Source of the DNA: Cydia pomonella
Lineage: Eukaryota; Arthropoda; Insecta; Lepidoptera; Tortricidae
Length of the DNA stretch: 64,000 bases
Assembly (NCBI RefSeq): GCF_033807575.1
Contig: NC_084707.1
Location: forward strand, 24,825,888-24,889,887
Reading direction: 5' to 3'
Part shown: positions 22,691 through 32,962 of the stretch, one piece after another
How positions within the stretch are numbered: position 1 is the stretch's first letter
How the letters are laid out: the number at the start of each line of letters is the position of its first letter
Notes under the pieces: model-generated
Seen by the model: only the letters and a program-made list of their open reading frames with translations
Told to the model about the DNA's origin: nothing
Database searches by the model: none
Position numbers and translations under genes: made by a program

Positions 22691-23274
22691 TTCATTATTT
22701 ACTTTGAACAGATTATACTTTTTATGTCTATGTAGATGTCCATAATATGCAATGTTTCTCCGCTCAACTATGTACTTCCTTTTTCTTCTTCATTCTTATA
22801 AATTAGATTTAAGCTAGTTAAAGTAATCCTCTGTAGGTAAGTATATATCTATTATGTACATTGTTATTTCAAATAAAATGTCAATTAAAATGAAAAATGA
22901 TTACTGAAATGAAATGGATAACAATACGTTTGGATGCAAAATCATATTTTGAAGAAAAAAAGGTGTTCCGCGATGGACAGAAAAGCTGGTAAAGTCCGAA
23001 AGTTCGTAAAAAATAATTGTAGTTATAATTTTGAAGTTACAATATTGATAGATAACATAGCAAGATCTAAGGAACAAGTTAAAAGAGAAAGAAGGTACAA
23101 AGGAAACTTTGTAGCACAATTGCAATATTTAAAACTGCAACTAACTCATTTTGTATTTCAATTTTGTTGGGTCAAATTTTAAACGAGTGACCGACATTTT
23201 GCATAATTATTTTGTTAGTCGTAGAGATTTATGGAGACGTAGATATAAGTTTGGTATCTTATTGGACTCGGGTA
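22691..23274. other. AT-rich stretch, nothing recognised
   Basis: The 82-codon frame at 22934-23182 is lysine rich and has no recognised family or splice signals; it is not called. Confidence 0.35.
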
Positions 23275-23570
23275 TATCATTAAACTACGTCTTTAAGAGA
23301 GGTATGGGCCCTGTGAATATCATCTCACTTTGGCACAGCACAGCAGGTGTCATTTCAGATCTAGAGTTGATCCCAATTGGGGAAGTATGTCCTTAGAGAT
23401 AACCGCAGCCAAATAACACTAGACCATACTCATAGTGTTGTGTTCCTGCGGGTGAGTAAGGTTGCCAGAGATCAACGAGGGTGCGGAGTATTAGGGTCGG
23501 CAACGCGCACATAGACTACGGAGACTGCTTACCATCATGTGGGTCGTGTGCTAATAAAAAAAAATGTCTT
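23275..23570 (+). mobile_element. LINE 3' end (family J), copy 1
   Basis: It has AGAGAGGTATGGGC, CACAGCACAGCAGG, CCGCAGCCAAATAACACTAG, ATAGTGTTGTGTTCCTGC, GGTGAGTAAGGTTGCCAGAG, CGGCAACGCGCA and GACTGCTTACCATCA before a short A tail. The same blocks in the same order occur at 51480-51815 (+) and inverted at 61262-61625. The final third also ends the decayed LINE frame at 37900-38530, which identifies the family as a CR1/Jockey-like LINE. Confidence 0.78.
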
Positions 23571-24129
23571 TCAAAAACCTAAATAACAAACAACAAACAC
23601 TCAGCTCCAAAAGACACAACAAATCAATATCATACTTGTTTTAGCGCATAAAGAATATTATTATTCTCTTTTTAATAAATCCCGAATAAACGGTAAAATG
23701 CCGTATTTAAAATACCAAAAAAAAAACATAAAATGGATTTGCATACCTACATGTTTTTGATTAAAGCCGTCGAAGTATAATTTTATAGCATTCCACTAAT
23801 ACCAAATTAAACTAGTCGAGTAATTGAATAGGCTAACTCGAAACTAGAATCACGGCTATATTCATTCAGGTGGAAACTGGAGCTCAAGCCAAATGGAGCA
23901 TTTGTTCGCAGACATAAAGCCGAAATTGGACTGCATCGCAATAATTCCAAGTTCGGTCTCAGCTGAAAGGCGAACTGGTTAGACAGTTCCGAGATTTGTT
24001 CCGTCCCACGATTATCTGACTCCCTGTTCCCACCGCTAACCTAGCACAATAAAACCAATATATGTGTGAACTTTTGGATCAGATGCAATCCGGGGTGGTC
24101 CTTTTTAAATGAAATGATTGTGTATTAAA
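23571..24129. other. No gene recognised; GC-balanced patch at 23860-24060
   Basis: The patch has even base composition but stops in all frames. It could be conserved non-coding DNA, which cannot be judged from one sequence. Confidence 0.3.
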
Positions 24130-24240
24130 AACGACGAAGCCTGTTGCGGATAGCTTTATTGTTTGTGTGCAATGACGACGCCTGTTGCTGATTTATGGTT
24201 GTACCCTCCTGACGAAGCCTGCGTTGCGGATATGAATTTG
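24130..24240. repeat. Three short direct repeats
   Basis: ACGAAGCCTGTTGCGGAT and two variants (ACGACGCCTGTTGCTGAT, ACGAAGCCTGCGTTGCGGAT) occur at about 24132, 24172 and 24219. The unit length is near 42-45 bp. No coding meaning was found. Confidence 0.6.
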
Positions 24241-24330
24241 TCATTATTTTATTAATGCTTGATTTTGATTAAATAAAGTTATTTAATATATGTGTATCTT
24301 ACATTATAGTCGGGACATTAAAACATGACG

Positions 24331-24500
24331 AATAATACTTGGAGAACCTTAGGCAGAAAATAATTGGTCATGCTTCACCAACTCCTGCTGACTCACGTTT
24401 TGTATGCGATCGATGTGCTAAGAAATGTCGCGTTGCTATAGTTTCCCGAGACCTGGACGCAGTTGCTTCATTGTTGAATTTGGAACCTTTTGTTAATAAA
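24331..24500 (+). mobile_element. LINE ORF C-terminal Cys-rich remnant
   Basis: A frame open after a TAA at about 24330 reads IIGHASPTPADSRFVCDRCA, then KKC and VSRDLDAV, and ends at TGA near 24506. The C-x2-C-x-x-x-C spacing after a T-P-A-D-S-R segment resembles the zinc-finger-like tail found at the end of some insect LINE polyproteins (C-x2-C-x3-C-R). The upstream reverse transcriptase is absent. The right part of this fragment is included in the duplication at 24412-24770. Confidence 0.45.
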
Positions 24501-24770
24501 ATATGAAAGTTCAGAATAGATTGTTGAATATGTACAAAAAATTGTACCGGGGGTCCCAGGAGCTTAAGTTTCTATAGCCATCGACGAAGATGTGCTAAGA
24601 AATGTCGCGTTGCTATAGTTTCCCGAGACCTGGACGCAGTTGTTTTGTTGTTGAATTTGGAACCTTTTGTTAATAAATGAAAGTTCAGAATAGATTGTTG
24701 AATATGTACAAACATTTGTACCGGAGGTCTCAGGAGGTTAAGACTATAGCCATCAACGACGATGTGGGAC
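24412..24770. repeat. Recent two-unit tandem duplication, period 177 bp
   Basis: Unit 1 (24412-24588) and unit 2 (24589-24770) start GATGTGCTAAGAAATGTCGC and agree closely throughout, with a few substitutions and one deletion of four bases. The high agreement in a decayed region suggests a recent event. It copied part of a LINE remnant. Confidence 0.88.
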
Positions 24771-25094
24771 CACGTAAACTCACAAGCGTCTTAAGAAACA
24801 TCTACAACAGATACTGTGGCCAAAAATGGATATGATGATATACCTAGTTGTTGCGGATATTGGAGTCACTAGTTACTGGTTTTTCCTTCTTTGTGTTCAG
24901 TAAGCATTAGGAATAAGAACCTTGAAAGCGACGGAGGGATTATTTAAGCATTATATCTGATGGGTGTTTACAATAAAAGTTAGTGTAATAAATATCATTT
25001 TAATATAAACTTTTCCTAACGGACCTAATTTTCTCATGATTTGACTGAGTATTTATCACACTTAACGATAAATGAATAATACAAGCTTTTATTT

Positions 25095-25375
25095 TAACTT
25101 GCCCTGGTAGTATGTATGGGACAAATCTTGCAAGTTAAATTTGACCCACTTCCCAGTTTCCGATGAAGCTGAAAATTTTCATACATTATGTAAGTCGGGT
25201 GACAATGCAATATTATGGTACCATCAAGTTGATCTGATGATGGAAACAGGAGGTAGCCATAGGAACTCTGTGATAAAACAACGCAACCTAATTGTGTTTG
25301 GGTTTTTAGAAATGTCTCGTTAAGTATTAGTTGCCTGTGGAAAAAAAAGCAGTCAGCGTACCAAAAATGTCATTT
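25095..25375 (+). repeat. Probable dispersed repeat, unclassified
   Basis: The segment from TGTATGGGACAAATCTTGCA through CAGTTTCCGATGAAGC, GATGATGGAAACAGGAGGTA, AACTCTGTGATAAAACAACG to AAAAAAAGCAGTCAGCG looks like a repeat I recall as abundant in moth genomes. In this window it is single copy, so the call rests on memory. The 60-codon open frame inside is not considered a gene. Confidence 0.45.
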
Positions 25376-26460
25376 TTGCCAAAAACTTATTTAAATTACA
25401 TTTTATTTTGAGACCTTATTAATTACCCTTTGTAACGTAATGTATAAATACAATTAAAAAACTTTATTAATAACAACAAAGTTATAGGTAAAAATGTCTT
25501 AAAAATAGGTAACTTAGTACCTACTTAAAACAAATAGTTCAGTGTCTTAGAGTAATATTAAATATAGATCTGATTCATATTAATTAATTTGTAATAATGA
25601 CGCCTTTCTTGCTATTATGTCACTTCAAAACTAACGATATTTTTTTATTCAATGATAATTATCTGAATATAAACAGGTAGTAAAACTGTTCATTGCAAAG
25701 AACAAGTACATGACAACATAACAAATGAAATGATTAAGGACAAAGACGAATTTATCCCTTTATATGAGAATGTTCAGTGAAAGCCTTCACCTCACGTAAC
25801 ATATAAAGGACACAATTGACAAGACCCCATGATTCTTCCTGAATGAGCTTAGTTGTTGGAAAAATCCATATCGCTTTCCACATGACCAACACCGAATAGC
25901 TTTGCCTGGTATTGAAAACTTCCTTAGAGGTTTAACAAGCCACGGTATAATACGCATATCGTATTAAAAAATATTAGTTCTTTTAGTAAATTTTAATTTG
26001 GCGAAGCCTGCCAAGTAGCTTTTTAAGTGAATTCGTGCCGGTAAATTTGTTTCTATGTATATACTTATTTAGATTTTTTCCACATAACTTTCGGACTGTA
26101 TGCCAGCTTTAAAGTAAATTAATAATTCATAAGTCTCGATTTTTCATTGGTGTGCCCATTTTCAAACAAATTTTAGAATTTGTGAATGAATTTTTATGAA
26201 ATCAATTATATAATTCGCACGGCAAGTCAGAGCATAAATACCAAAAAGAATTAAGCGTGAAAAGAGACGTTAAAATGCTTCTTGTGGGTAAAACAATTTA
26301 TCTTATTATAGGTAGTTTTCGACTCCATATCTGATATAACACTGTACACCAACACGCACAACACTTAATATTATTTAATAGGCCTGCTACCAATATTTTT
26401 TTAATTTATATTTTTGTACTTTGATATTTAATCCGTTCGTGATCTGAGTTCTTGCAGAAT
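25376..26460. other. AT-rich stretch, nothing recognised
   Basis: No supported exon or repeat boundary. Confidence 0.4.
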
Positions 26461-26465
26461 TATCA

Positions 26466-26670
26466 ATGCTTCACCCGAAAGAGTGGAGCGTATTACTGAG
26501 CCAGAACCCTTTCGTTTTCCTGCAACGCACTCAGCAAATCTACCTACCTTTTATTGATGCTTTTTGTTCTTTATTTTATTTTTATTTTGGTGTTGCTATT
26601 GTTTCTATATTTTTCTGTTTATATGTGTGTATTGTGGCAAGCGAATAAATGGTTTATCTATATATCTATC
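26466..26670 (+). mobile_element. Retroposon 3' end with TATC tail
   Basis: T-rich sequence with GTGTGTATTGTGGCAAGCGA, AATAAATGG and then a TCTATATATCTATCTA tail. This is the layout of a 5'-truncated retroposon. The insertion in the array at 34791-34842 has a different body but the same kind of AATAAA plus TCTA tail. Confidence 0.5.
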
Positions 26671-27399
26671 TAAAAGTTGTCTTCAAAATATAGACATAAC
26701 AAAGGTCGTGACATATATTATATTCTTTAGTTTACTAATTAATACATATTTTCCGGGCAAAGCATGCTTCACTCACATTTGCTTACCGCCTTATTAAGTT
26801 GTTAATAATAAAAGCACTTAATTATGAGCTTCGAACATAAATTGGGCCTAGTACACGCGACGTTTCTGTGCCATTACGCAAATTAATAATAAATCATATC
26901 GTCCACTTACAAGTGCATTTTATGGCGAAACATAAAGTTGCATACATTTAGCTACTTTTAAATATGCACCGTGATGCAAAGCTAATAATTATAAGTTCAA
27001 TACGGATAATTGTAGCCGCGGGATAAGTGCGGCTGGCCTTCACATTGGGGCAAGTTACATTGATTAGTGTTTATTGCGAGTTCATACATTTGCTACTGGC
27101 GTTTAGTGGCAAATTGTATACGAGCATGAATCGCACTAAATGCTAATTAATGGCTAAACAAGGCCCGGTATGAAGGCCGGTTACACTTACCCGCAGCTAC
27201 ACTTACCCGTGACGACTTACTGAGTGAGTTGACTTAATCTAAATTTCAATAATTTATTATTTAACTGGTTTCAGCGTATAATCATATAAATTTAGTCTTA
27301 TAGTCTGTTCTTTTTTTGTTTTGATTAAATCTCGCAAGCCGGTATTCTCATGTACGATAAAGCTGAAATTTATCATACGACGTTTCTCATGCCAATTTA
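26671..27399. other. AT-rich stretch, nothing recognised
   Basis: No exon recognised. Two ACACTTACCCG words at 27184-27212 look like minus-strand donor sites but no open frame precedes them convincingly. Confidence 0.35.
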
Positions 27400-27482
27400 T
27401 ACTACACGCCTGATGGTAGGCAGTCTTCGTAGCCTATGTACGTCTACAACTCCAGAGGAGTTACATGCCCAAGTCGAACGTA
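27400..27482 (-). mobile_element. LINE 3' end (family J), fragment
   Basis: It has CACGCCTGATGGTAGGCAGT, CTTCGTAGCCTATGTACG and AACTCCAGAGGAGTTACATG. These match the terminal part of the minus-strand copy at 61262-61360. The rest of the element is absent. Confidence 0.65.
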
Positions 27483-27775
27483 TACTGGAATCAGAATGAC
27501 ATATAACTGATGTAATTCATTTATCTTGCATTTCGCTCATAATTGTCCTTGTGTTTACATGTATTGGCGTGGGCGAGCCGCAAGATAACTAAATAACGCG
27601 GTAAGATTATTCCCAATATCATTCTGATGTCAGTGTACTCACGTTCGAATTGGCCTATTTGTTTCGGTAACAATGCAATACTGGTTTGCCAACCGTGAAC
27701 GAAGTTAAGATTGGGTTATGTAGGTTGTGCAAAGTAGTAACGTAAGTTGGGTATTGTTATGTTTGAGACTCTTAA

Positions 27776-28269
27776 GGGGGTCCTTACGCCAATGACCTTC
27801 GATCTGAATTCCTTAGTTTTCTAATGTTTTTATGTAGCTTATCATATAAACAGCAACGGCTGTAAGCAATATAGTATTCAATATTTACTTCAAAGTTCAC
27901 TGTCTTCGAGATATTTGGCATCAAAGTTGAACAATTTTAGGCCAAAAAACTGGTATACTGGCCATAACTTTTGTGTTAATAAGTTTAAAATTAAAATCCC
28001 CGATCAGTTTCTAGAGACGTCAAAGACGAACCCAAATATGTAGAATTCGTACATGTACAATCCTTCACAGCAATCTAGTAACGAAAATAGTGTTTTTAGA
28101 CATTGTTTAAAAAAATATGTGTTCATTTTTTTCGAAATCCGGCAGACCAGAATGGAGATAAAAGATTGAAGAATCGATAGCCGTTTGTCTTATAATTTTA
28201 TCTATAGTGCAAATGTAAGGGTAAGGACTCAAAACTAGTCAAAAATCTATGAAAACCGCGGGGAGCCCC
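27776..28269. mobile_element. 494-bp non-autonomous element flanked by TTAA
   Basis: The sequence between TTAA at 27772-27775 and TTAA at 28270-28273 begins GGGGGTCCTTACGCC and ends CGCGGGGAGCCCC. A few terminal bases (GGGG / CCCC) are inverted, and TTAA is the target duplication of piggyBac transposons. The interior has no transposase frame. I recall a very similar element in other moths, but this was not searched. The piggyBac assignment rests only on the TTAA flanks. Confidence 0.58.
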
Positions 28270-28592
28270 TTAAGTAAATCGTTATTAAAAACCTGTACAA
28301 AAATGAAAGAATAGAAAAACTACTTCTATAAATATATCAAGCTTTTATCGGAGTTATTACCAGAAATAGCTTTTTGCTGACTCTGCAATTCAATAGTTGG
28401 TTTACCTGAAACAAGGAAAGGTTGCTGTTTTGACAAAAAATAATATCGTAGCCAAGGCTTAGAACGCACTGCGATTAATTTCTTGCGGTTACAGCTTACA
28501 AGTGCTTGCGATTATGAAGCATGCCATACGTTACACTTTTTTCGGTTGTGAGGTCACTAGTTAATTAGTTATCGAAGGGACAACGCCGAAGC

Positions 28593-28905
28593 GCTGGTGG
28601 CCTCGGTAAGAGCGTGTGACTTGCAATCCGGAGGTCGCGGATTTAAACTTCAGCTCGTACTAATGAGTTTTTCGGAACTACGAAATATCATTTGATATTT
28701 ACCAGTCGCTTTTCGGTGAAGGAAAACATCGTGAGGAAACCGGACTAATCCCAATAAGGTAATTTACCCTCTGGGTTGGAAGGTCAGATGGCAGTCGCTT
28801 TCGTAAAACCTAGTGTCTACGCCAATTCTTGTGATTAGTTACCAAGCGGACTCCAGGCTCCCATGAGCCGTGGCAAAATACCGAGACAACACGAGGAAGA
28901 TTAAA
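28593..28905 (+). mobile_element. tRNA-derived SINE, family B, full length
   Basis: The tRNA-like head has GCGCTGGTGGCCTCGGTAAG (A-box region) and a worn B-box (GATTTAAACTTC). A body follows with ATTTGATATTTACCAGTCGC, TTTTCGGTGAAGGAAAACAT, CAGATGGCAGTCGCTTTCGT and the end CCATGAGCCGTGGCAAAATA, then an ACACGAGGAAGA tail. A second full copy lies at 62050-62390, a 5' half at 61050-61205 and a 3' half at 36783-36925. Confidence 0.88.
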
Positions 28906-30099
28906 AACAACAAAATTGTTTTCCCACCTTAGAAAATAATGTTGAAATTCGCCTACTTTTTATCATTTTAATATGTCACAGAGATATAATTAAATTGGAT
29001 TTTCTTATTTTCCTTATTTCTTCAAAATCTAAGTTTTTGGCCTAGTCTCTGACCCATGGTATTTCTATACAAAAAAGGGGAGGGGATTGATTGTAAGATT
29101 GTCCCCTGATATTCACGGCCTCTTGAACTTAAAGCAACAGTCAGCATACTTTGATTAACGAAGCCCCTCCAATAAAGAGCCGATACAAATTACGACAAAG
29201 CCTTTCTTCACCTCGAGATTAGCCATCGCCACTCATTTGTCTCCGTGGGGAGGCGCGGCAAAAACGGCCAACGGCGCCTCAATCAGGCCTGATTCGCCCC
29301 AACCCACTCTAACGCGGGGTGCTTTGTCATTTCTGATCAGGCTATTTATGGCGGAGTTGGGCTCTGTGCGAGATACTTTAATGAAAGTTTGTGACATCGT
29401 CAATTTTTACTGTTAGAAAAAGAAGAAATGTTATTATTTACTTTACCGGGGCTTGATCGCGTATAATTGAAATTAACTCTGATGTTTCGAGAAAGACTGG
29501 CAAAAGTTGACATCAATATCTTTTAGCTGCGTTGAATAAGGACAAAACTTAAAATGTTAACCCTTTTTCAGGCCGCACCAATCTACAAGGTTTTCTCAAA
29601 AAAATCCAAATATATTCCAATTAATCCAGCTTTGATGATTCATTAGAAGACATGTAACATTTCCTGAAAGTGTTATCTAATTTGAACCTTAAATCGGAAT
29701 GCTAAAGTTGAAATTTTAATGGCGCGTCGGTGGTCGATAAATCGTACTATGCCTGGAAAATGGTTAAAGTCTATTGAATTCATAACAAATTGTGAAAACA
29801 CCCCAACGACTTATAAAGGACCAGTCATTAAGATCACTCACATCACTCACAGATATCAGATATCACTCACATAATCTTTAAACTAATTTCTTGAATATTA
29901 AAAAGGATATTTCGCTGTGCACGTTAGCGCTCTGGGCCAAGTTTGTAACTATGTTTAACTAAGCTTGTCTGGTAGTGTTCCCGATTGATTCGCGAGCGGC
30001 GGCAACTCGTTTTTTGGACAAAACTTAGTATAACATTATTAAATTTGTATTAAAAGACTGTAGAGTGCAAATTTATCACAAGGGTTTCGGTAGCCGTTT
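28906..30099. other. No gene recognised; GC-rich patch at 29205-29345
   Basis: The patch contains GGGGAGGCGCGGCAAAAACG and GCGGGGTGCTTTGTC with stops in all frames. No repeat partner in the window. Confidence 0.35.
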
Positions 30100-30404
30100 A
30101 AAAAGTGTAATACTCTTACGGTAGATGTCGCTAGGCGCCTCCTAAGGTGCATATGAGTCAATATCAAAGAGAACTTGAAATAGAGGTGGATGACCAAAGT
30201 ACATCTACAGCCATCTTTCGACACATGATTAAAACTTTTAGAACGCCATTAGACTTTGATCCTTATTCTTTCACTGATATGTGTTAAATTTGTTAGGTAT
30301 CAAAAAGTGGCGCCATCTACTAGAGCATATGCCAAAGGTATGGCGCCATCGCTCGAAAAGATGCCGTCGATGGTCGAAATATTCACTGTCATCGAGTGAA
30401 ATCT
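30100..30404. other. Repeat-like stretch with GGCGCCATCTA words
   Basis: TGGCGCCAT occurs twice (near 30310 and 30343), and GAACTTGAAATAGAGGTGGA resembles words I associate with moth repeats. No boundaries could be drawn. Confidence 0.3.
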
Positions 30405-30407
30405 CTG

Positions 30408-30475
30408 TAGCTCAGTTGGCAGAGCGGTGAGCTAGTGATTCAGAGTCATAGTTTAAATTTTCCCCCGAAACAGTG
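30408..30475 (+). mobile_element. tRNA-like sequence, probably a SINE head
   Basis: TCTCTGTAGCTCAGTTGGCA followed by GAGCGGTGAGCTA is a strong A-box / D-arm match. The expected B-box further on is degraded (AGTTTAAATTTTC), and the 3' end does not pair with the 5' end to close an acceptor stem. A pseudo-tRNA or SINE head is more likely than a working tRNA. Confidence 0.5.
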
Positions 30476-30534
30476 AACATTTCCACTTTTCATTTATTTT
30501 CAAAACCCAGTGTAATGAGATCTCGAGATTCGTA

Positions 30535-31108
30535 ATTGGGTCATTCTACTTTTTATTGCAGGTTTACAATTCGTAATTGGGTCATTCTACTTTTTATTGC
30601 AGATTTACAAATCCAACAGTCTTGAAATTTTAATATTCGTAATGCGTTTTAACTTACACTCGCTACTAAGCACAGAACAGTACCCCTAGTGTAACTTTGA
30701 TCGACATCATAACGTGACGAACGCGTTTGCGTTAAGTCTCATTTTGTATAGGATTTTGAGTTTCCAAAACGTCCCGCTTGGCGCGCTCTTTCGAAATCCA
30801 ATACAAAATGAGACTAAACGCAAACGCGTACGTCACGTTTGGAAATCGAATTTATTTACACTAGGGGTACTGGCCTCAATATTTAACCCTTTTTTTTTCA
30901 GTATTTATGCAAATAAACAACTACGTCCCAGTACCGTACTCATAATGCGAACTTTGTTACTTTAAAAAAATATATAAATAACATATTTTGATGACATGGT
31001 ATCGTTAGTGTATCGTTAAAATAATAACATCATATTTAAATATAAATATTAATTATTTTTTTGTGGGGAAAAAAAAACCTGCAGTAAAAAGTAGAATAAC
31101 CAATTTCT
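30535..31108. mobile_element. Element with inverted ends hosting a nested MITE
   Basis: The left end AATTGGGTCATTCTACTTTT continues with TATTGCAGGTTT. The right end is its inverse (AAACCTGCAGTAAAAAGTAG, then AATAACCAATT), about 31 bp with few mismatches. The left terminus is tandemly duplicated, with a second copy of the same 46-bp unit starting at about 30577. The palindromic MITE at 30678-30872 lies inside. No transposase frame is present. Confidence 0.6.
30678..30872. mobile_element. Palindromic MITE family C, copy 1
   Basis: The ends CAGTACCCCTAGTGTAA and TTACACTAGGGGTACTG are inverted. Inner arms ACGCGTTTGCGTTAAGTCTC and its inverse, each adjoining TCATTTTGTAT / ATACAAAATGA, make almost the whole element one hairpin with a loop near CGTCCCGCTTGGCGCGC. 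Further copies lie at 31266-31456 and 42572-42760. A TA target duplication is possible (TA lies next to CCCC on both ends). Confidence 0.85.
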
Positions 31109-31265
31109 ATAGATAGCTAGGGTCCTTTTATAATATTTCAAACGAGTGATCTGCTCGCGCATACAGCGTTTAGAATTACGCTGTGCACCCTCGATGGACC
31201 AACACTCAGTCTAATCCGTTCTTAAAACTCCTAACTTTAATCCACTGAAACACACACATAGTTCT

Positions 31266-31456
31266 GTACCCCTAGTGTAAATATTTTCGACAGCGAAACG
31301 TGACGTACGCGTTTGCGTTAAGTGTCATTTTGTATGAGATTTTTGACTTTCCAAAACGTCCCGCTTGGCGCGCTGTTCAAAAACCCATACAAAATGAGAC
31401 TTAACGCAAACGCGTACGTCACGTTTCGCAATCGACTAAAATTACACTAGGGGTAC
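31266..31456. mobile_element. Palindromic MITE family C, copy 2
   Basis: Same ends (GTACCCCTAGTGTAAAT and ACACTAGGGGTAC) and the same arms as copy 1, with slightly better arm pairing. It lies about 390 bp from copy 1 in the same orientation of its asymmetric loop. Confidence 0.87.
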
Positions 31457-31496
31457 TGATAATTATTAAAAAAACTAAATAGGATAGAAATATAAA

Positions 31497-31800
31497 AATG
31501 TGTCTTGAAAACCTAACTACTTGACAAACATGCACAGAGAACAAATTGCCAAACGTGAACTATGCATCGTTGAAGAGTTCCATTCTGTTCATCATGAACA
31601 GTTCCACTTCATCAAATGTCACTTCTACAAATGTAAATACTTGATTTGTTGATGAAAATACAAAAATCACTATATGTATACCTTTCACATTTGAAGAGTT
31701 CCCTCGATTCCTCATGGACCCCATTGTCAGAACTCGAACTTGACAAAAAATTGTCTTGAAAATCTAATTTACTTAACAAACACAGCGAAGAGGAGGAGGT
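31497..31800 (-). repeat. Dispersed repeat D, one unit, minus strand
   Basis: It is the inverse of the units at 45960-46450. Shared blocks are GAAAACCTAACTACTTGACA (diverged), AACTATGCATCGTTGAAGAG, CACTTCATCAAATGTCACTT and GAAGAGTTCCCTCGATTCCT. No coding frame. The element was probably longer before decay. Confidence 0.8.
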
Positions 31801-31879
31801 TCTGTTTTACTAGGAGACTGTTATAATAATACACTGTATAAATAGGAATACGGGGTTCTACGTAAATATAAGGATAAAT

Positions 31880-32105
31880 ACGACCGGTTTGGCCTAGTGG
31901 GTAGTGACCCTGCCTACGAAGCTGATGGTCCCGGGTTCAAATCCTGGTAAGGGCATTTATTCGTGTGGTGAGCATGGATATTTGCTCCTGAGTCATGGGT
32001 GTTTTCTGTGTATTTAAGTATTTTGTTGTCTAAGTACCCTCAACACAAGCCTTATTGAGCTTACTGTGGGACTTAGTCAATTTGTGTAATAATGTCCTAT
32101 AATAT
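31880..32105 (+). mobile_element. tRNA-derived SINE, family A, full length
   Basis: The head has TTGGCCTAGTGGGTAGTGAC and GGGTTCAAATCCTGG, and the body has GTGAGCATGGATATTTGCTC, CCTCAACACAAGCCTTATTG and TTGTGTAATAATGTCCTATA. It is nearly identical to 900-1140 over the head and the last 70 bases. It is shorter in the middle because an AT-rich segment is absent. Confidence 0.9.
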
Positions 32106-32211
32106 ATATTTAAATAGCAAGGTGCATTTAATGATAGAATCACGTTTATCTGTTTTTCGCTATGTAATTACCTACTACTGCCATTTTCATGTTATAATAT
32201 GAGTGTGACTT

Positions 32212-32484
32212 ACGGCCCCATTCGAAGCATGATTAAGACACGTTTAAGATCTTGGAAAGATCTTGAAAAGATTGATAACTAAACTAAATGTCAAAATTGA
32301 CGTTTATTTCGATCCGCTGTGATCCTAATAAGATATATCTACGATATTCCTAACGTCAAAGTGACATTGGTTGCCCGAATCGAGCTGCTTTTGTCAATTA
32401 TACGGCATACAAACGATATCTAAATGAGAATTTATCTAAATCAGAACTTATCGTTATCGTATCTCATTCTTGGAATCGGGTCGT
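32212..32484. mobile_element. MITE family E, copy 1
   Basis: The ends ACGGCCCCATTCGAAGCATG and CTCATTCTTGGAATCGGGTC are imperfect inverted repeats. The middle (CACGTTTAAGATC, TCAAAGTGACATTGGTTGCC, ACAAACGATATCTAAATGAG) matches the copy at 45359-45622. No coding frame. Confidence 0.8.
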
Positions 32485-32564
32485 TTGGTAATGCGAAAAT
32501 AGAAAAATAAGACTTAAGAAGAGATAATACTTGTCTAGTGTGGATTTTAGAGAGTGTTTTATAG

Positions 32565-32660
32565 GGTTCCGTACCCATTTCTGTTGCCGTTATAACAACA
32601 AATACTAAAAAGTACGGAACCCTCGGTGGGCGATTCCGACATGTACTTGTCCGGTTTTTA
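32565..32660 (+). repeat. Short internally deleted repeat with shared ends
   Basis: It starts TAGGGTTCCGTACCCATTTC and ends GGAACCCTCGGTGGGCGATT, then a CCGACATGTACTTGTCCGG block. The terminal words resemble those at 19607-20155 and 35588-36087, but the interior is almost gone. Confidence 0.6.
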
Positions 32661-32744
32661 TAATCGAAAACAAAAATAGGTTAAAAATATACCAACAATA
32701 ATATACGGTTCTAAGTAGTTATAATACAACGATGTAGGTATAAT

Positions 32745-32880
32745 AAATACATAAATGTTATAGGACATTTTTACACAGATTGACTAAGCCCCACGGTAAG
32801 CTCAACAAGGATTGTTCTGTGGGGGTACTCAGATAACGATATATGTAATATACAAATACTTAAATACAAAGAAAACACCC
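32745..32880 (-). mobile_element. SINE family A, 3' part, minus strand
   Basis: Reading inverse, it has the TAGGACATTTTTACACAGAT end block, CCCACGGTAAGCTCAACAAG and AAGAAAACACCCATGA. The tRNA head is absent. It abuts a plus-strand fragment of the same family at 32881. Confidence 0.75.
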
Positions 32881-32962
32881 ATGAGCTTACTGTGGGGCTT
32901 AGTCACAGATTTAGGAGGCTTAATCAATCTGTGTAAGAATGTCCTTTAATATTTTATTTATT
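32881..32962 (+). mobile_element. SINE family A, 3' end, plus strand
   Basis: It has GAGCTTACTGTGGGGCTTAG, AATCAATCTGTGTAAGAATG and TCCTTTAATATTTTATTTAT. This is the last third of the SINE, facing the opposite way from its left neighbour, so the pair forms an inverted arrangement with the heads missing in the middle. Confidence 0.72.

Noticed and set aside
24130..24240. CRISPR-like repeat-spacer array
   Set aside because: Only three imperfect units with variable spacing in clearly eukaryotic transposon-rich DNA.
30408..30475. Functional tRNA
   Set aside because: Good A-box but degraded B-box and no matching ends; better explained as a SINE or pseudo-tRNA.
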